From an uncultured Desulfomonile sp. (GTDB lineage: Bacteria; Desulfobacterota; Desulfomonilia; Desulfomonilales; Desulfomonilaceae): DNA of 7,651 nt. Positions within the stretch are counted from its first letter, which is position 1. Every line of letters begins with the position of its first letter. Positions 6,773-7,651 of the stretch are shown in pieces. Under the pieces are notes generated by a model that made no database searches, was not told the origin of the DNA, and saw only the letters and a list, made by a program, of their open reading frames with translations. Location: NCBI GenBank assembly GCA_903920415.1, contig CAIXMD010000201.1, positions 1-7,651 of the forward strand. The letters are read 5' to 3'. A program made the translations under genes and the position numbers.

Positions 6773-6852
6773 TCTGAGCCAACCAGTGTGTTTGTCGGTC
6801 TTTAATATGAATCGCCAACCCATGGATCTGTTATTGTATTTCATATTTACAG

Positions 6853-7251
6853 TCACCAGAGACTCTGAACATGTTCATATGATAGGATTCTCTCATCTTT
6901 TGATAGAATGACGGCATTCTCTTCACGGGCAGTTGCAACAATAATTTGGTCCGCCGGGTCGTTGTGGAATGGCTGGGGCAGTATCGTTGATCGATAGGCT
7001 ATCACAGGGGACAAAGAGACGAGTCTTAGTTTGGGCATATCAAGTGCTGAATTAATCCAACCTTCCGGATCATGAGAAATGCCGAGCCTCCCTTCTTCAA
7101 CCAGTTTGCTGAATTCCCACGGCGAGATTGCAGATAAGAGCAATTCACTGTATCTGCTTGTGTCACCAATCAGAGATGTTACTTTATCCGAAAGATTCTG
7201 TGGCCTTATGTGCCACCATATCCACGTGTGGGTATCGAGCAAGTACTTCAT
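6853..7251 (-). CDS. PIN-domain toxin, VapC family (type II toxin-antitoxin)
   Basis: 132 aa, typical of VapC-type PIN ribonucleases, which cleave RNA with Mg2+ held by acidic residues. It begins MKYLLDTHTWIWW (D6) and has SAISPWEF (E46), NDPADQIIVATA (D98, D101) and ILSKDERI (D119), so the acidic cluster is complete. The DTHTWIWW start and DPADQ motif resemble the Sll0205-like PIN subgroup. The ATG at 7251 overlaps the antitoxin TGA (ATGA at 7248-7251), implying translational coupling; a GTG at 7266 in the same frame would lie deep in the antitoxin gene and is less likely. The antitoxin partner is Phd/YefM-like, a common pairing for this subgroup. The gene converges on the catabolic operon with an 80-bp gap (6773-6852) in which I see no clear terminator hairpin. 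No role in the upstream pathway is suggested. Confidence 0.93.
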   Translation of the reverse strand: MKYLLDTHTWIWWHIRPQNLSDKVTSLIGDTSRYSELLLSAISPWEFSKLVEEGRLGISHDPEGWINSALDMPKLRLVSLSPVIAYRSTILPQPFHNDPADQIIVATAREENAVILSKDERILSYEHVQSLW

Positions 7252-7481
7252 TTGCAGGATTCCCACATATCCTCCCCAATTGGGGTGATGATATCTTTTT
7301 CAAAGACAAATGCACCAGCAAGCTTACCCGGTGTGGGATTCTTTTCTTTGTTACGGTAAGGAAAAATTTCCGCAAGCGGCTTTCCTCGCTTCGTAATAAC
7401 AATTCCTTCCTGTGTCTTAGAAATTTGATCTAATATTTTTAAGGCATGTGTCTTGAATTGGCTTATTCCCATAGTTTTCAT
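7248..7481 (-). CDS. Phd/YefM-family antitoxin
   Basis: 77 aa. The N-terminal half is the Phd/YefM DNA-binding and dimerisation fold: ISQFKTHALKILDQI (6-20), then GIVITKRGKPLAEIFPY (26-42), the family's most recognisable strand. The C-terminal tail (about 45-77) would wrap the PIN toxin and neutralise it. The start is set at the ATG at 7481 because GGAG (7488-7491) lies 6 nt before it and the predicted promoter (7503-7531) would begin transcription near 7496; in-frame codons at 7493 and 7526 lie too close to or upstream of that point. Such antitoxins usually repress their own promoter, and the toxin-antitoxin complex strengthens this. The stop overlaps the toxin ATG by four bases. Confidence 0.92.
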   Translation of the reverse strand: MKTMGISQFKTHALKILDQISKTQEGIVITKRGKPLAEIFPYRNKEKNPTPGKLAGAFVFEKDIITPIGEDMWESCK

Positions 7482-7487
7482 GATATT

Positions 7488-7491
7488 CTCC
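7488..7491 (-). promoter_or_regulatory. Shine-Dalgarno site (GGAG) for the antitoxin
   Basis: On the minus strand GGAG precedes the ATG at 7481 by 6 nt and decides the start among three in-frame candidates. The toxin lacks an equally good site, fitting coupled translation at lower yield. Confidence 0.65.
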
Positions 7492-7502
7492 ATGTATATA
7501 TC

Positions 7503-7531
7503 ATCATAGTCAAACGAAGTGACCATGTCAA
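7503..7531 (-). promoter_or_regulatory. predicted sigma-70 promoter of the toxin-antitoxin operon
   Basis: Minus strand: the -35 box is TTGACA (7526-7531, full consensus) and the -10 box is TATGAT (7503-7508, one mismatch), with a 17-bp spacer, the optimum. Transcription should start near 7496, leaving a leader of about 15 nt with the Shine-Dalgarno site inside it. A run of nine A on this strand (7543-7551) lies just upstream of the -35 box and could act as an UP element. Confidence 0.7.
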
Positions 7532-7551
7532 GAATTCAACAGTTTTTTTTT

Positions 7552-7577
7552 GCAGAATTCCTCTTAGCAGAATTCCT
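7552..7577 (+). repeat. 11-bp direct repeat GCAGAATTCCT, two copies 15 bp apart
   Basis: Copies at 7552-7562 and 7567-7577, separated by CTTA. The second copy ends on the first base of the plus-strand -35 box. A shorter AGAATTC also occurs at 7531-7537, next to the antitoxin -35 box. Position between two divergent promoters suggests an operator, perhaps for the antitoxin; this is inference. Confidence 0.6.
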
Positions 7578-7604
7578 TGACACACAACTATTTCACGATA
7601 TAAT
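7577..7604 (+). promoter_or_regulatory. predicted sigma-70 promoter, perfect consensus boxes, firing out of the window
   Basis: TTGACA (7577-7582) and TATAAT (7599-7604), both exact consensus, are separated by 16 bp. Transcription should begin near 7611. The next 40 bases hold no clear Shine-Dalgarno site and gene pair; a GTG at 7611 opens a frame that runs to the window edge, too short to call. The transcribed gene or RNA lies beyond 7651. Confidence 0.65.
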
Positions 7605-7651
7605 GAAGTAGTGAAGCACCCATGGATTGGACGTAAGAATGCTCTGCGAAA

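Noticed and set aside
6773..6852. Rho-independent terminator between the convergent operon and toxin gene
   Set aside because: Only weak 5-bp complementarities could be found (for example CTGGT/ACCAG around the end of the BKACE gene) and no stem followed by a U tract. I see nothing supportable in this 80-bp gap.
6866..6877. Perfect 12-bp palindrome TGAACATGTTCA
   Set aside because: It lies inside the 3' end of the toxin coding sequence, is short and has no second copy, so an operator role is not supported.
7482..7526. Longer antitoxin starting at 7526 or 7493
   Set aside because: Codon 7526 overlaps the predicted -35 box, and 7493 has no ribosome site and lies at the predicted transcript start; the ATG at 7481 has GGAG at 6 nt and starts like the family.

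Overview
The window (about 7.65 kb) carries one catabolic operon on the plus strand (1..6772). It is followed, in convergent orientation, by a small type II toxin-antitoxin pair on the minus strand (6853..7481). GC-rich wobble use, strong Shine-Dalgarno sites and the mix of acyl-CoA dehydrogenases, biotin carboxylase parts and a BKACE enzyme fit a Gram-negative bacterium degrading branched acids. Desulfobacterota/'Deltaproteobacteria' would be my guess. This is weak inference: no rRNA or marker gene is present.

Operon layout: the C-terminal end of an acyl-CoA dehydrogenase (ACAD; 1..246); a second, divergent ACAD (257..1396); a carboxyltransferase of the methylcrotonyl/geranyl-CoA carboxylase beta type (1432..3048); a biotin carboxylase (3059..4558); a separate BT-domain plus biotin carrier protein (4581..5093); a crotonase-family enoyl-CoA hydratase (5095..5868); and a beta-keto acid cleavage enzyme of the BKACE/DUF849 family (5885..6772). 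Gaps are 1 to 35 bp and no internal terminator or promoter is apparent, so the genes are probably co-transcribed from a promoter upstream of the window.

The order dehydrogenase - gamma-carboxylase - hydratase is the logic of leucine (Liu) and acyclic terpene (Atu) degradation: a beta-methyl acyl-CoA is desaturated, its beta-methyl group is carboxylated, and the product is hydrated. Two things depart from leucine degradation. The carboxyltransferase has Gly where methylcrotonyl-CoA carboxylases have the pocket Phe, as in geranyl-CoA carboxylase, so the substrate may be bulkier than methylcrotonyl-CoA. No HMG-CoA-lyase-type gene is seen; the operon instead ends in a BKACE, which performs a retro-Claisen exchange between a 3-keto acid and acetyl-CoA. 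Together these suggest a variant branched or isoprenoid-like acyl-CoA degradation route. The carboxylase alpha subunit is also split into two polypeptides, and both ACADs lack the usual C-terminal catalytic Glu.

The right end (6853..7651) is visibly more AT-rich. It holds a Phd/YefM-type antitoxin and a PIN-domain toxin with ATGA overlap, a near-consensus sigma-70 promoter for that pair, an 11-bp direct repeat, and a divergent, perfectly consensus sigma-70 promoter on the plus strand firing out of the window.
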